DNA of 5,721 bases, taken from contig ONWK01000280.1 of assembly GCA_900321505.1 (NCBI GenBank), positions 1 to 5,721 on the forward strand. Reading direction: 5' to 3'. This document shows positions 5,410-5,721 of this stretch, piece by piece (position 1 is the first letter of the stretch; every line of letters begins with the position of its first letter). The translations under genes and the position numbers were made by a program. The notes beneath the pieces are model-generated. The model saw nothing but the letters and a program-made list of their open reading frames with translations, was not told the DNA's origin and made no database searches. The DNA is from an uncultured Eubacteriales bacterium. Lineage in GTDB: Bacteria > Bacillota > Clostridia > Lachnospirales > Lachnospiraceae.

Positions 5410-5721
5410 CTACTCGGAAGCAGTGTCCTCATCCTCTGGCTGTTCATCAGTCAGTGTCTCCTGTGACAGAGGCAGCCTAACCGAGAATGTTGTTCCCTTA
5501 CCCGACTCACTGTAAAGCCTTATTGTTCCGCCGTGTGCATTTATGGCCGATCTGGCTATCGCCAGTCCCAGGCCCGTTCCACCCGTATCACGGCTTCTGT
5601 CCTTATTCACTCTGTAGAAACGGTCAAAGACCTTATCCTTGGCATCATCCGGTATACCCACTCCCGAATCCGCAACCTTGATATAAAAATACTTATGATC
5701 CGCATTCAGCGTGATCCTTAC
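5410..5721 (-). CDS. Sensor histidine kinase, C-terminal ATP-binding end (partial)
   Basis: The last 103 codons of a histidine kinase; the 5' end lies beyond the window. The reading frame is open to the edge, starting in-window at VRITLNADHKYFYIKVAD. The boxes of a HATPase_c domain are visible in order: DSGVGIP (G1), VFDRFYR (F box), GGTGLGLAIA (G2) and GKGTTFSVRLPL (G3), with HGGTIRLYSESG between the last two. The protein ends with an acidic tail (DEQPEDEDTASE). This pattern is typical of membrane-bound kinases of the PhoR/WalK/ResE type that pair with OmpR-family regulators. The sensing part and phosphoacceptor histidine are outside the window, so the signal cannot be stated. The stop codon is TAG, with the next gene starting 19 nt downstream, which suggests co-transcription. 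A valine GTG within the G1 box could be mistaken for a start codon, but the domain clearly continues upstream of it. Confidence 0.95.
   Translation of the reverse strand, partial: VRITLNADHKYFYIKVADSGVGIPDDAKDKVFDRFYRVNKDRSRDTGGTGLGLAIARSAINAHGGTIRLYSESGKGTTFSVRLPLSQETLTDEQPEDEDTASE

Overview
The window looks like a chromosomal segment from an anaerobic Clostridia genome, most likely Lachnospiraceae. This rests on the Gram-positive-style ribosome sites, the lipoprotein signal on a GerMN protein, the gene order and the protein flavour; it is inference, not a database match. Every gene I can support is on the minus strand, so transcription runs from high to low coordinates.

Right-hand part (about 2120-5721, roughly 50% G+C on lines counted by hand): the C-terminal catalytic end of a sensor histidine kinase (5410-5721, cut by the window edge), then after 19 nt a lipoprotein with two GerMN-like domains (4488-5390), then comEC (2155-4491), whose ATG overlaps the lipoprotein stop as ATGA. 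This is one tight operon-like unit: envelope signalling, a surface lipoprotein, and the DNA-uptake channel. A strong hairpin (2120-2151) follows the comEC stop.

Left-hand part (1-2100, about 37% G+C in the gene): an accessory-looking segment. A 271-residue protein (643-1458) has an N-terminal coiled coil and a C-terminal PD-(D/E)XK nuclease-like domain with an altered third motif. Related repeats lie on both sides of it. Array II (1492-2085) fills nearly all the space between comEC and this gene. Its right arms (TAGCC) start at 1565, 1638, 1711, 1784, 1857, 1930, 2003 and 2076, a spacing of exactly 73 bp each time. Array I (1-227) has arms at 3, 77, 150 and 223 (spacing 74, 73, 73), and one lone diverged copy lies at 430-466. 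In nearly every copy a GGCTA-like arm sits exactly 32 bp before its TAGCC-like partner, although the sequence between differs between arrays. One copy has the compensated pair GGCAA/TTGCC. Almost all imperfect pairs are G-U if the minus strand is the RNA but A-C mismatches if the plus strand is. I therefore infer a family of tandem RNA hairpins transcribed from the minus strand, in the same direction as the genes.

Whether the repeats and the nuclease-like gene form one system is not shown. The adjacency, common strand and the array ending about 20 bp before the gene's ribosome site make it worth testing. The main alternative is a genome-wide intergenic repeat family that happens to flank this gene. 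The rest of the left segment (228-642) has no credible gene but holds several inverted repeats, including a long bulged one (549-637) just past the gene's stop codon.
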